Below, piece by piece: positions 28,108-36,786 of a DNA stretch of 64,000 bases. The position numbers and the translations under genes were made by a program. Where the stretch lies: assembly GCF_030409945.1 (NCBI RefSeq), contig NZ_JAUFQV010000026.1, forward strand, positions 186,001 through 250,000, given 5' to 3'. Every line of letters begins with the position of its first letter. Positions within the stretch are counted from its first letter, which is position 1. The notes beneath the pieces were generated by a model, which saw only the letters and a program-made list of their open reading frames with translations, did not search any database and was not told the DNA's origin. This stretch comes from Vibrio tapetis subsp. quintayensis (GTDB lineage Bacteria; Pseudomonadota; Gammaproteobacteria; Enterobacterales; Vibrionaceae).

Positions 28108-29022
28108 ATGTTAAATAACATTAATCTAAATTTATTGCGCTCATTACACGTGTTGTTGGAAGAGTGTCATGTGAGCCGAACAGCGAATAGGTTGAATATA
28201 AGTCAATCTGCTGTGAGCCGCCAACTTTCTCAATTACGTGAGCTGTGTGCTGACCCGTTGCTAGTGCGTCAGGGTAATTTACTCATACCGACGCCAAGAG
28301 CTCTCGTTTTACGAAGCAAATTAGATGCTTTGTTTGCTGAATTTGATCACCTGCTGGATGAAAAGCCGTTTGCTCCTAGTGACTGGCAAGGGGAGGTCGT
28401 ACTGGCTTCCAGTGATTACGTGGCGCAGTATGTGCTGCCTGATATCGCCGCACATTTAAGTGATCTTGCCCCTCAGTTAGATATGACCTACCGGCTTTGG
28501 CAGCCGGATCAGTTGGACAAACTTCATGAGGCAGGGATTCATATTGCTTCGTCTATGTACCCTGAGAAACCTGAAGGGGTGTCGAGCATAAACATTGGGT
28601 CTGACTATTCAGTTTGTCTGATGAGTGCGACTCATCCTTTGGCTGATAACCCAGATCTTGAAGTGTACGATTTGATACGTTATTCACATATTAAGGTGAC
28701 AGGAGGGGGCGATAAAGATTCGCACACCGATCTCGCGCTTAGGAATCTGGGGTTGGAACGTCATATTACGTTAAAAGTCCCTTTCTTTTCTGCTGCCATC
28801 AATCGATTGGTATCCAGTGAGCACTTGATGGTCGTACCTGAGCACATCGCAAGAAATTTAAGCAAACACTGGAATTTGAAGTATAAATCCTTGCCGTTTG
28901 ATATGGCCAAACACCAATATTGGCTTATGTGGCATCCGAAATACGACAGTGACTCTGCTCATAAATGGCTGCGAGAAGAAATTCGGGCTGTGATGGCCTT
29001 GGCTGAGTATTCGATTCGATAG
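28108..29022 (+). CDS. LysR-family transcriptional regulator (NodD/LeuO-like subgroup)
   Basis: A 304-residue LysR protein that starts INLNLLRSLHVLLEECHVSRTANRLNISQSAVSRQLSQLRE, the form shared by NodD- and LeuO-like members. The effector domain follows from about 90. It diverges from the YgiN-type gene and is followed, on the same strand, by a LysE exporter. The ribosome site is weak (GTAGGTAGCGTATG). Its most likely targets are the YgiN-type gene and perhaps itself. Confidence 0.9.
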   Translation: MLNNINLNLLRSLHVLLEECHVSRTANRLNISQSAVSRQLSQLRELCADPLLVRQGNLLIPTPRALVLRSKLDALFAEFDHLLDEKPFAPSDWQGEVVLASSDYVAQYVLPDIAAHLSDLAPQLDMTYRLWQPDQLDKLHEAGIHIASSMYPEKPEGVSSINIGSDYSVCLMSATHPLADNPDLEVYDLIRYSHIKVTGGGDKDSHTDLALRNLGLERHITLKVPFFSAAINRLVSSEHLMVVPEHIARNLSKHWNLKYKSLPFDMAKHQYWLMWHPKYDSDSAHKWLREEIRAVMALAEYSIR

Positions 29023-29153
29023 CAATCCACTCGATAGCTATCCCGTTGAGATTACCTTTTCCTATGATTCAAAATCATGACCTTTATGCGTAAATATGAT
29101 TTCCTTTCATGCCATGTCTGTTGGTAGATTAAGCTCAAACAGGAGAGTTTTTT

Positions 29154-29768
29154 ATGACGTTAACAGTTTGGTTATCACTTTTTATTGTCTGTCTTTTAGG
29201 GGCGATGTCCCCGGGGCCTAGTTTGGCGGTAGTTGCAAAGCATTCCTTAGCGGGAGGCCGCACCAACGGCATCGCGGCAGCTTGGGCTCATGCGTTTGGA
29301 ATTGGCATTTATGCCGTAATCAGTTTGGTTGGCTTGGCTGTTGTCTTGCAGCAGAGTGAGCTGTTGTTTAAGTCGATCAGCCTCGCAGGTGCTGCGTATT
29401 TGGCTTATTTAGGGGTAAATGCGTTACGTTCAAAAGGTGGTGTTGCGGCTAAGTTGGAGGGGGGAGATGAGACCAGTGTGATGCAATCGGCACGCGAAGG
29501 CTTTTTGATTTCAATATTGAACCCAAAAATCGCACTGTTTTTTATTGCTCTCTTTAGCCAATTTGTGGCACTCGGAAACGAATTGAGCAGCCAGCTCATT
29601 ATCGTGGCCACCCCGTTATTGCTCGATGGCTTGTGGTATACGTTGATCACTTTTGTACTGTCTAGTTCTCGTGTCGTTGAGCGTATTCGAGCACGAGCCG
29701 TGTTGATCGATCGCTTGTCGGGGATTTTCTTAATACTGCTTGCGGTTAGAGTTGTGGTGACGATTTAG
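29154..29768 (+). CDS. LysE-family (RhtB-type) amino-acid exporter
   Basis: A 204-residue inner-membrane protein with six predicted helices. The family signature GAMSPGPSLAVVAKHSLAGGRTNGIAAAWAHAFG is at residues 17-50, and the ISILNPKIALFFIALFSQFV block is near 118-137. Members export amino acids or derivatives such as homoserine lactones. The substrate is not predictable. An AGGAG site precedes the ATG. It lies 131 bases after a LysR gene on the same strand and ends in a strong terminator. Confidence 0.9.
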   Translation: MTLTVWLSLFIVCLLGAMSPGPSLAVVAKHSLAGGRTNGIAAAWAHAFGIGIYAVISLVGLAVVLQQSELLFKSISLAGAAYLAYLGVNALRSKGGVAAKLEGGDETSVMQSAREGFLISILNPKIALFFIALFSQFVALGNELSSQLIIVATPLLLDGLWYTLITFVLSSSRVVERIRARAVLIDRLSGIFLILLAVRVVVTI

Positions 29769-29791
29769 CGCATTTGTACTTTTTATTGGAT

Positions 29792-29831
29792 AAACACTAG
29801 GGGCAATCATCAGTGATTGCCCCTAGTGTTT
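29792..29831. terminator. Bidirectional terminator between LysE and isochorismatase-type genes
   Basis: An 18-base perfect inverted repeat (AAACACTAGGGGCAATCA and TGATTGCCCCTAGTGTTT) around a short loop between two converging genes. T runs are present on the plus side only weakly, but stem length is exceptional. Confidence 0.85.
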
Positions 29832-29844
29832 ATAGCGGGTTGAT

Positions 29845-30363
29845 TTACAGTGCTTGTTCGGCAGGTACTAGCGAAACACGATGCGAAATCGCATGTAAAG
29901 CGATGTTGTGGATCATTTCATCAACCGTCGTGCAGCAATCAACCAGAACAGAAACTGAATACTTACTCGCCGCTGGTGAGATAGCCGTGTGAGTGACACA
30001 GTTTTGGGTCATCATGCCGCAAATGAGTAACTCGTCTATGTTCTGCTGTTGTAAAACCTCTTCCAAATTGGTTTGTTCAAACCCATCGGCAAATTGTTTA
30101 GTGACCACGTCAGCATTAGGAGCCAATGCTAAAATTTCTGCGTGAATATCCGCACCTAGGCTACCTTGATTAAAGAAAGGCGCGATACCGTTAGCCGGAT
30201 CAGCAATATGCTGAACATGAATGACAGGTATGTTCTTAAGGTTGGCTTGTTTGATTGCGGCTTTAACATTAATGAGCGTTTGTTCGGTATTCCACAATGG
30301 GAATTTGCCCTCTGGGAAGTAGTCATTTTGTAAGTCGACGACGATGAGTGCTTTGTTATTCAT
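29845..30363 (-). CDS. Isochorismatase-family cysteine hydrolase
   Basis: A 172-residue cytoplasmic hydrolase of the isochorismatase/nicotinamidase fold. The triad Asp10 (IVVDLQNDY), Lys89 (VVTKQFADGF) and Cys122 (GMMTQNCVTHTA) is intact, and the non-proline cis-peptide region GMMT is present. Members hydrolyse amides or isochorismate; the substrate cannot be fixed. It diverges from a GlxA-type regulator 124 bases away, which probably controls it. Confidence 0.88.
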   Translation of the reverse strand: MNNKALIVVDLQNDYFPEGKFPLWNTEQTLINVKAAIKQANLKNIPVIHVQHIADPANGIAPFFNQGSLGADIHAEILALAPNADVVTKQFADGFEQTNLEEVLQQQNIDELLICGMMTQNCVTHTAISPAASKYSVSVLVDCCTTVDEMIHNIALHAISHRVSLVPAEQAL

Positions 30364-30487
30364 GGTTTTCTCCTGGATAAATAGATCATGAGTTGCTTCA
30401 GTAGGAGAATTATCGCCGAAGATGAGAGTATACTTAATAGTCTAAAATGATATATTATGAGTCAAAAGCGACAAGGTGTGTTATCAG

Positions 30488-31408
30488 ATGAAACAAATTT
30501 CTATCGGTATCTATCATTACTCCAATGCGTTGAAATCGGCCATTTACGGACTAGAAGAAATGTTCATGTTGGCTAACAATATCTGCAAAGAGCAGCAGTT
30601 GAATATTCGGTTTTCTCCAACTATTTTTGTAGAACCGCCTTCGATAGAGCAGAAATTTGCCGTCATTTTGTTGCCGCCGAGCTTACATAGCCAAGCGTAC
30701 CTCCAAGTTAATCCAAAAGATTTAAATTGGCTCATATCTCAACATGAACAAGGAGCGACGATAGCAACAGCGTGTGCTGGCGCCTTTATCCTTGCAGCCA
30801 CCTCGTTAGTGGATAGGCGAGCGGTGACAACACACTGGGGTTTGTCTGAATTATTCCATCAGACTTTTCCTCATATAGAGTTAAAAAGTAATGAGATCCT
30901 CATTGATCATGGAGACGTGATCACTGCTGGTGGCATGATGTCTTGGGTTGATCTTGGTTTTGAGTTGATTAACAAGCACACCAACGCAAGTGTAATGCGC
31001 AACCTAGGAAAACAACTTGTCGTAGATACAGCACCAAGAGAGCAACGCTTCTATCAACAATTCAAGCCCACTCTTTTGCATGGTGACCAAGCTATTGTTC
31101 GTATTCAACAGAGCATGAACTTAGAATATATGCGTGACATAACGGTTCAATCGCTTGCGAGTCATGCCAATTTGACGGTCCGAACAATGCAGCGCCGCTT
31201 TGTAAAAGCGACCGGTGATAATCCGAATCGCTACTTACAGCGGTTAAGAATTCAAAAAGCGTGCGATCTGATAGAGAGCTCACAAGCTTCGTTTGAAACC
31301 ATCGCTCACCAAGTTGGATATGAAGATGCCAGTGCCTGTCGTAAGGTTTTCATCAAAACAATGGGGCTGACGCCAAAAGAATTTCGTATGCGCTTCACAA
31401 GGGGTTGA
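30488..31408 (+). CDS. GlxA-family transcriptional regulator (DJ-1/PfpI + AraC HTH)
   Basis: A 306-residue regulator. Residues 1-175 are a class I glutamine amidotransferase-like (DJ-1/PfpI) domain with the ATACAGAFILAATSLVD nucleophile-elbow segment; residues 205-300 are an AraC double HTH (LASHANLTVRTMQRRF and IAHQVGYEDASACRKVF). The frame can begin at a GTG at 30476, but AAGG at 30472-30475 is better placed for the ATG at 30488. It diverges from the isochorismatase-fold hydrolase. Members regulate catabolic or detoxification genes for amides and amines. Confidence 0.9.
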   Translation: MKQISIGIYHYSNALKSAIYGLEEMFMLANNICKEQQLNIRFSPTIFVEPPSIEQKFAVILLPPSLHSQAYLQVNPKDLNWLISQHEQGATIATACAGAFILAATSLVDRRAVTTHWGLSELFHQTFPHIELKSNEILIDHGDVITAGGMMSWVDLGFELINKHTNASVMRNLGKQLVVDTAPREQRFYQQFKPTLLHGDQAIVRIQQSMNLEYMRDITVQSLASHANLTVRTMQRRFVKATGDNPNRYLQRLRIQKACDLIESSQASFETIAHQVGYEDASACRKVFIKTMGLTPKEFRMRFTRG

Positions 31409-31440
31409 GTACTGAAGCGTCTATCATAGTAAATCTGTTC

Positions 31441-32871
31441 TTATTTGTTACTGTGGAAAAACAATCTCGCCAGCGTTTTGATGTTCTCATCAATGCTCTC
31501 AAGTGCGATATTTCCAAACCCCAGTACGACGCTTTGCCACTTTCTAGGGGGCGCACAATCTAATTCGTAATAGCTTAAAGGACGCATGATGATGCCTTTT
31601 TCGTAAGCGCGCTGTACCCATCTTTTCTCGTCGATGCCATTGGCCCACCTCAATGTTACATGCAACCCCGCAGCTTGGCTTATGATCTCTACTGAAGACC
31701 CTAAGTGGGTGTCTATCGACGTGACCATTTGTTGGTGTTTTGATTTGTACAAACGGCGCATTTTGCGAATGTGGCGTATTAAATCCCCCTCTAAAATGAA
31801 GTCGGTTAATGCCGCTTGAGTGTGTGGTGGGGAGTCACCTGTGATGGCGTCTTTTATCATTAAACAGCGAGAAACAAGTGATTCAGGGACGACCATGTAG
31901 CCCACCCGCATACCGTTAAACATGGTTTTGCTAAACGAGCCAATATAAATGACGTGTTCATCTCGGCCCATTTGCCCCGCCAATCCTTGTAAACTGGTAT
32001 AAGGGCGGTGCGCAAATTGAAACTCGCTGTCGTAATCGTCTTCAATAACCCATCGATTATTTGAGTGAGCCCATTCAATAAGTTGAAGCCGTTGCTCAAT
32101 GTTTAATGACGTGCCCATTGGGTATTGGTTGCTGGGGGTAATATAGAGTGCGCGCGCGTCACTTTTTAATATGGTGTCGAGTTGTTCGTGAAACGGCTGA
32201 GTAACGTCGACGGGGCGCAGTTGGTGCCCCAATAAATCGATGATTTTTCGCATTTGGGTATAACCGGGTTGCTCCATCAAAACCGCGTCGTTTTTTTGCA
32301 TAACGGCCATTAAAGCGATGCTTAACGCCTGTTGTGCGCCAGAAGTAATAATGATTCTGTTTGGATTGCAAATGACAGAACGGCTGGTGGCGAGGTAATC
32401 AGAAAGAGCGGTTCTAAGTTCAGGGCTCCCTTGTACATCTTGATTACCCAGTAGGATGGTTCTCGAGGCATGTCTTTGTAACAGCTTTTGCCATTTTGAG
32501 ACCGGAAACTGGGCTAAGTCTGGCACGCCTGGTGCGAAGGGACGGTTGATGTCTTGAGTAGAGACGAGGTTAACCGTCTTTTTGTCCGTAGAATGAGCGG
32601 GTAAGTAGTGTTCGGGCAATTCTACTGCAACGTAAAAACCAGAGCCTTGGCGACTTTCTAGATATCCTTCGGCAACCAGTTGTTCATAAGCAGAAGTGAC
32701 CGTATTTCTTCCAAGCGATAGCTCAGTCGCGAGTTTACGTGTTGATGGAAGTTTTCCTCCTTTAGGCCAAAGGTTGTGAACAATTTTATCTCTAATGGCG
32801 TTGAACAGCTTGCCTTGTCTTGAGCCTTTTCCGTCACTTAGCTTTAAATCACCGATATCGATTAATTGCAC
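31441..32871 (-). CDS. MocR/PdxR-type regulator (GntR HTH + aminotransferase domain)
   Basis: A 476-residue regulator. Residues 1-75 are a GntR winged HTH (STRKLATELSLGRNTVTSAY); the rest is a fold-type I aminotransferase domain that binds PLP, with the expected lysine in GSFSKTMFNGMRVGY and the DDYDSEF and TSGAQQALS blocks. The start is a GTG at 32871 with AGGG six bases upstream. It diverges from a pyridoxamine-oxidase-fold gene; MocR regulators of this kind often control B6-linked genes. The direct and inverted repeats in the 95-base gap fit a MocR operator. Confidence 0.92.
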   Translation of the reverse strand: MQLIDIGDLKLSDGKGSRQGKLFNAIRDKIVHNLWPKGGKLPSTRKLATELSLGRNTVTSAYEQLVAEGYLESRQGSGFYVAVELPEHYLPAHSTDKKTVNLVSTQDINRPFAPGVPDLAQFPVSKWQKLLQRHASRTILLGNQDVQGSPELRTALSDYLATSRSVICNPNRIIITSGAQQALSIALMAVMQKNDAVLMEQPGYTQMRKIIDLLGHQLRPVDVTQPFHEQLDTILKSDARALYITPSNQYPMGTSLNIEQRLQLIEWAHSNNRWVIEDDYDSEFQFAHRPYTSLQGLAGQMGRDEHVIYIGSFSKTMFNGMRVGYMVVPESLVSRCLMIKDAITGDSPPHTQAALTDFILEGDLIRHIRKMRRLYKSKHQQMVTSIDTHLGSSVEIISQAAGLHVTLRWANGIDEKRWVQRAYEKGIIMRPLSYYELDCAPPRKWQSVVLGFGNIALESIDENIKTLARLFFHSNK

Positions 32872-32872
32872 A

Positions 32873-32919
32873 ACTGGCCCTAACTATTAAAATAAACTGG
32901 TTCTAAAAAACATACCAGT
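32873..32919. promoter_or_regulatory. Candidate MocR operator in divergent promoter
   Basis: A direct repeat ACTGGCCCTAA (32873) and ACTGGTTCTAA (32896), 23 bases apart, with ACTGGT (32896) and ACCAGT (32914) also forming an inverted repeat. ATACCA (32912-32917) equals the half-site reported for GabR. The first copy overlaps the MocR ribosome site, so it could give autoregulation. Confidence 0.6.
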
Positions 32920-32966
32920 ATGTCGCTATATTGCAATCAACAGGTAATGAGAATTAGGGACAAGCC

Positions 32967-33689
32967 ATGAGTTCATCGACGAATAACACCAAAAATTCAG
33001 ACACCAATAATCCAGCTTCTAATATTCAACTTTCTAGCACGAGCAGAAGTACGATTAAGAAAAACGTAAAAAAAACCAGTTTTGACCCACAAGCTTTGAA
33101 TCAAATCATTGATGAAAGTCTGATTGCTCATATGGCAATTATTGAGGAGTCGGGCCCAATTGTGATCCCAATGTTGGCTTGGCGTGTTGAAGATAAAGTT
33201 TATATCCATGGAGCCAATAACAGCCGTCTGTTGAGGAACTTAAAAAAAGGTGTGCAAACTTGTTTAACGTTCACTTTGTTTGACGGCTGGGTATTGGCAC
33301 GCTCGGCTTTTCATCACAGTGCTCATTACCGTTCAGCGGTTGTGTTTGGGGCGTTTGAAGTTGTTGATGACAACCAAGAAAAGGATCGCTTACTGAATCA
33401 CTTCGTTGAACAGATTGCTCCAGGGAGAACAGGCGAAGCACGATTGAGTAATCAGAAAGAGCTTAATGCGACAATGTTACTGGAAATGCCGCTGACAGAG
33501 GCATCGGTAAAGATCAGTAATTTTGGTGTGAGCGATGATTTAGCAGACATGGAATTGCCGATATGGGCTGGATATTTACCTTACAAAACCGTTGTTGGTC
33601 CGCTGAAATCAGCAGAAGACTTGGCCCCGGAAATTGAAATGCCTGATTACAGCCAAGCATATGGTGAAAGGTGGTGTCGAGAAGCGTGA
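32967..33689 (+). CDS. PPOX-family (pyridoxamine 5'-phosphate oxidase fold) protein, FMN-binding type
   Basis: A 240-residue protein. Residues 1-35 are a low-complexity Ser/Thr/Asn stretch; from residue 45 a split-barrel flavin fold is visible: HMAIIEESGPIVIPMLAWRVEDKVYIHG, then NLKKGVQTCLTFTLFDGWVLARSAFHHSAHYRSAVVFG. The family includes FMN-binding oxidoreductases and nitroimidazole reductases. It diverges from the MocR regulator, which links it to B6 or amine metabolism by context only. The ribosome site is GGGACAAGCC before the ATG. Confidence 0.8.
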   Translation: MSSSTNNTKNSDTNNPASNIQLSSTSRSTIKKNVKKTSFDPQALNQIIDESLIAHMAIIEESGPIVIPMLAWRVEDKVYIHGANNSRLLRNLKKGVQTCLTFTLFDGWVLARSAFHHSAHYRSAVVFGAFEVVDDNQEKDRLLNHFVEQIAPGRTGEARLSNQKELNATMLLEMPLTEASVKISNFGVSDDLADMELPIWAGYLPYKTVVGPLKSAEDLAPEIEMPDYSQAYGERWCREA

Positions 33690-33744
33690 ATAGTGAGATA
33701 CTGGCGGCCTTGCAATAGCAGATTAACAATGCAATAGGTTACCA

Positions 33745-34536
33745 ATGGCGAAAAAATTTTATGTAGTTTGGAAAGGCAGACAACCCGGTATATTTACTTC
33801 TTGGGCAGATTGTAAAGCACAAGTCGATCAATTTACCGGGGCTCGATACAAATCGTTTCCGACTCAAGCCGAAGCAGAGCAAGCGTTTGGCAAAGCATCA
33901 ACAACGCCATTTAGTGGTTCTGCGCGCAAACCGAGTGGGTCGGGTGCTAAAGCCGGCTCTTTCGCGAAAAAGAAGCCGAAATCGTCGCCTTTGACTGATG
34001 AAAAAATTGCCCAAATGCCTTACGAGTACAAAATCTATACCGATGGTGCGTGTGAGCCTAACCCTGGTGAAGCGGGCGCAGGGATGGCGGTGTATCGTGA
34101 TAATAAAGTCGATGCCCTTTGGTATGGCATGTATGAAGCGATGGGAACCAACAATACCGCGGAACTGAATGCGCTGCACCAATCATTTATTTTGGCAAAA
34201 GCGCTCATCGAACATGGTAAAACCGTCGCCATTTACAGTGACTCAAGTTACTCGATTCAATGCATGACGACGTGGGCCAAAGGTTGGAAAGCCAAAGGTT
34301 GGAAGAAGTCGTCTGGGGAGATCAAGAACTTAGAACTAATAAAGATCATGTATGCATTGTATTTGCAGATCGAACCTAAGATCGCGATCCATCACGTGAA
34401 TGGGCACGTTGGTGTCGAAGGCAATGAATTGGCTGACCGAATGTCTATACTTGCCATTGAAGCCAAGGAAACCGATTTTACTCGCTTCACCAAAGAGATT
34501 GATGTAGCAGGGTTACTTGCCTTACGACGAGGTTGA
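33745..34536 (+). CDS. Ribonuclease H1 family protein with N-terminal viroplasmin-like domain
   Basis: A 263-residue enzyme. Residues 1-50 are the RNHCP (viroplasmin-like) hybrid-binding domain (KFYVVWKGRQPGIFTSWADC), typical of eukaryotic RNase H1. A basic linker of about 40 residues follows, then the RNase H catalytic domain from about 93 with Asp100, Glu140, Asp166 and Asp231, the full DEDD set. It should cut RNA in RNA-DNA hybrids in the cytoplasm, and the N-terminal domain raises processivity in homologues. This is a different lineage from E. coli RnhA, which lacks the hybrid-binding domain. It lies 56 bases after the PPOX gene; whether they share a transcript is unclear. Confidence 0.92.
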   Translation: MAKKFYVVWKGRQPGIFTSWADCKAQVDQFTGARYKSFPTQAEAEQAFGKASTTPFSGSARKPSGSGAKAGSFAKKKPKSSPLTDEKIAQMPYEYKIYTDGACEPNPGEAGAGMAVYRDNKVDALWYGMYEAMGTNNTAELNALHQSFILAKALIEHGKTVAIYSDSSYSIQCMTTWAKGWKAKGWKKSSGEIKNLELIKIMYALYLQIEPKIAIHHVNGHVGVEGNELADRMSILAIEAKETDFTRFTKEIDVAGLLALRRG

Positions 34537-34582
34537 TAGCAAAGAGATTGATTGCGAAGTTAGGAATCAAATGGGTAAGCAT

Positions 34583-34609
34583 CAAGCCGTCACTGACTGT
34601 GGCGGCTTG
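34583..34609. terminator. Possible terminator hairpin between RNase H and the histidine kinase gene
   Basis: Inverted repeat CAAGCCG and CGGCTTG with an outer CA/TG extension interrupted by a mismatch, between two converging genes. T runs are short. Confidence 0.4.
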
Positions 34610-34644
34610 TTCTATCTGAGTGCGTATTACATTAACGCAGGGTG

Positions 34645-35928
34645 TTATATTTGTTTGCTTCCATGGTGCCCATTCTCATCGAAATTAACCACAACAGCGT
34701 GGCCTGAGTCTTTCTTTTCATTTTGATAGAACCAGTTGTATTGGCCTACGAGACGCTCGGTCAACTCCAATCCTAAACCAAATCCGAGGTGACTGTCTTC
34801 TCCGCTATCAGAGACGTTGTGATTGACGATAGAGACGCGACGGCCTTCTTGTTTGATTTCTACGTGACCTTCTTGGGTATGTTGAAAAGCATTGCGAATA
34901 AGGTTAACGATGACAATGCGGCATAACCCTTCCGGTAAGCTCGCTTTTGAGTTATCGGTTTGCAACCGAACATCCACTTTCTTTCCGGCTAACATGTATT
35001 CTAAATCCTGGTTAATTTGAGTCACCACTGCACTAAGTTGTATGACATTTTCTGGTAATTGTTTACTTTCTTGTCGCGTTAACCAGAGCAAGGTTTCCGT
35101 AAGATTCGTCATGGTGAATCCAGCGCGCTTAATGCGCTCTAACACTTCCAACTGTCTGCTAGGGCTCATGCCTTTAATAATTAGTTTTTCCAGTAATTCG
35201 CAATTGGTTCGTGTGACCGCTATCGGGGTTCTCAATTCATGGCTCGCATAACCAAGGAATTTTTGCTCTCGTTCCAAACTTTCTTGAACCGAGCCTAAAC
35301 TGCTTTGTATGATCGTGGCTAAGGTGTTGAGTTCACTGTAGTGAAAATCGGGAACGACTTGGTTCAATTTGTCTTGATTCAGATCTTTTGCCCAAGTTTT
35401 GAGTTGCTTTACCGGCCGAGTTATTCGTCTCATCACAAGCAGCAATATGGCAGAAAATAGGGCGATACAACCCAGCGCGGTGATGAATATAATGAGGAAG
35501 TGCGGTATCTCATTCATCCTAAATAGTGTTTTGTCTGGTGTATTAAACGTTGTTGTCACATAGCGAAAGTTGTCGTCATCGCCGACCTTCATCACGAAAT
35601 GTCCTGATTTTGGTGGTGAGAAAAGCGTTGCCCCCACAACATGCTTACTGAGCACGTCAAATTCTATGTCCTCTTCATGAAAGCTGTCCTGAACTTTTTG
35701 AGGCAGATCTTGCCATTGTTTGGCGATAACGAAGCCTTCAATTGGGAGATCGTTATCCGATAGGGGCAAGTCTTCACTCGCTTGGATGTACATGGAGACA
35801 CGCATTGATACGTCCATTCCCGATACAAAATAATGGACACTAAGGGCAGATAAAACCAATATTGTGCTGATGCCTGTGACCGACATCGCGAGTAACACAT
35901 AGAGTCTAATACTTGGTCTTATTCTCAT
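34645..35928 (-). CDS. Sensor histidine kinase
   Basis: A 427-residue inner-membrane kinase. TM1 is about residues 10-33 and TM2 about 142-166, with a periplasmic domain of about 110 residues between. A HAMP-like segment follows, then the phospho-acceptor His230 in FLGYASHELRTPIAV, the N box RIVIVNLIRNAFQHT and the G box LGFGLGLELTERLV; the F and second G boxes are short. The start overlaps the regulator stop by one base (TAATG), so the pair is coupled. It lies downstream of the second RND operon and likely responds to a drug, bile or envelope signal (inference). Confidence 0.9.
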   Translation of the reverse strand: MRIRPSIRLYVLLAMSVTGISTILVLSALSVHYFVSGMDVSMRVSMYIQASEDLPLSDNDLPIEGFVIAKQWQDLPQKVQDSFHEEDIEFDVLSKHVVGATLFSPPKSGHFVMKVGDDDNFRYVTTTFNTPDKTLFRMNEIPHFLIIFITALGCIALFSAILLLVMRRITRPVKQLKTWAKDLNQDKLNQVVPDFHYSELNTLATIIQSSLGSVQESLEREQKFLGYASHELRTPIAVTRTNCELLEKLIIKGMSPSRQLEVLERIKRAGFTMTNLTETLLWLTRQESKQLPENVIQLSAVVTQINQDLEYMLAGKKVDVRLQTDNSKASLPEGLCRIVIVNLIRNAFQHTQEGHVEIKQEGRRVSIVNHNVSDSGEDSHLGFGLGLELTERLVGQYNWFYQNEKKDSGHAVVVNFDENGHHGSKQI

Positions 35929-36614
35929 TATTTTGCTAGGTCCTTTATCGCAAATCCTTTGCCTGGAATAGTATGCACCAGTTTATGGTCGTTATTGGCA
36001 TCCACCTGTTTACGAAGATTAAATATGTGTACTTTTAGACTATTGCTATCGGGTTGTTCGTCGCCCCAAATGGTTTGCATGAGTGTTTCTCGTGAAATGG
36101 TTTTGGGGCTTTCACGCATTAATATGTCTAGAATCTTCAGAGCAGTTGGAGATAGCTTGAGTGGGTAACCGGCCCGTTCCGCATGTTGTTGCGCCGTATC
36201 GAGCACCAAATCCGAGACCGACAGTTTGGTGATTTGGCCACTTCGCCTCTTCGCCAGTACTTGGGTGCGTACGATCAACTCTTCCATCGCAAACGGCTTG
36301 ATCAAATAGTCGTCGGCGCCCTTTGAAAAACCCGCTAACTTATCATCCAATGTGTCTCTCGCGGTGAGCATGAGCACCGGGACATCAATACCGTGTGCCC
36401 GCAGTTTTTCGCAAACTTGCAAGCCGTCCATCTTGGGTAGGTTGAGATCTAAAATAACGGTGTCGTAGTGATTTTGTTGAATGAGGTTAAGACCTGCAAC
36501 GCCATTGGCTGCGTGGTCGCATTGAATGTCTTCTAACTCTAGGTAGTCGATGACGGCAGTCGCGAGGTCGAGGTCGTCTTCAACAAGCAGTAATTGAAGT
36601 TTGTCTGTGATCAT
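35928..36614 (-). CDS. OmpR-family response regulator
   Basis: A 228-residue regulator. The receiver domain has Asp13/14 (VEDD), the phospho-acceptor Asp56 (VILDLNLPKMDG) and the conserved Lys in YLIKPF. Residues 130-225 are the winged-helix output domain (VHIFNLRKQVD). It is cotranscribed with the kinase. Its promoter region, between the RND permease stop and this start, carries an eight-copy heptamer repeat, which could change expression by slippage. Confidence 0.92.
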   Translation of the reverse strand: MITDKLQLLLVEDDLDLATAVIDYLELEDIQCDHAANGVAGLNLIQQNHYDTVILDLNLPKMDGLQVCEKLRAHGIDVPVLMLTARDTLDDKLAGFSKGADDYLIKPFAMEELIVRTQVLAKRRSGQITKLSVSDLVLDTAQQHAERAGYPLKLSPTALKILDILMRESPKTISRETLMQTIWGDEQPDSNSLKVHIFNLRKQVDANNDHKLVHTIPGKGFAIKDLAK

Positions 36615-36670
36615 AAAGCCCTCATTTTTATTGTTATTACGATTGTGATTGGTGTTGATAGAACTCGTTG

Positions 36671-36726
36671 TTACCTATTACCTGTTACCTGTTACCTGTT
36701 ACCTATTACCTGTTACCTATTACCTA
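36671..36726. repeat. Tandem heptamer repeat TTACCTR, eight copies
   Basis: Eight 7-base units run without a gap: TTACCTA, TTACCTG three times, TTACCTA, TTACCTG, TTACCTA twice. The array ends 57 bases before the response-regulator start codon on the minus strand. A seven-base unit is not a multiple of three, but it lies outside coding sequence, so it could alter promoter spacing. The copy pattern suggests recent growth or decay by slippage. Confidence 0.93.
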
Positions 36727-36730
36727 TAAC

Positions 36731-36757
36731 AGACAGCACCCAAACTGAGTGCTGTCT
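36731..36757 (-). terminator. Hairpin after the second RND permease gene
   Basis: Stem AGACAGCAC and GTGCTGTCT with a nine-base loop, 30 bases after the permease stop. On the minus strand TGTTATAGG follows, a weak T run, so some read-through into the two-component genes is possible. Confidence 0.5.
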
Positions 36758-36786
36758 TATCATTTGCAGGTCAGACTATTTATAGG

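Noticed and set aside
36671..36726. The heptamer array as a CRISPR
   Set aside because: Units are seven bases with no spacers, so it is a simple tandem repeat.
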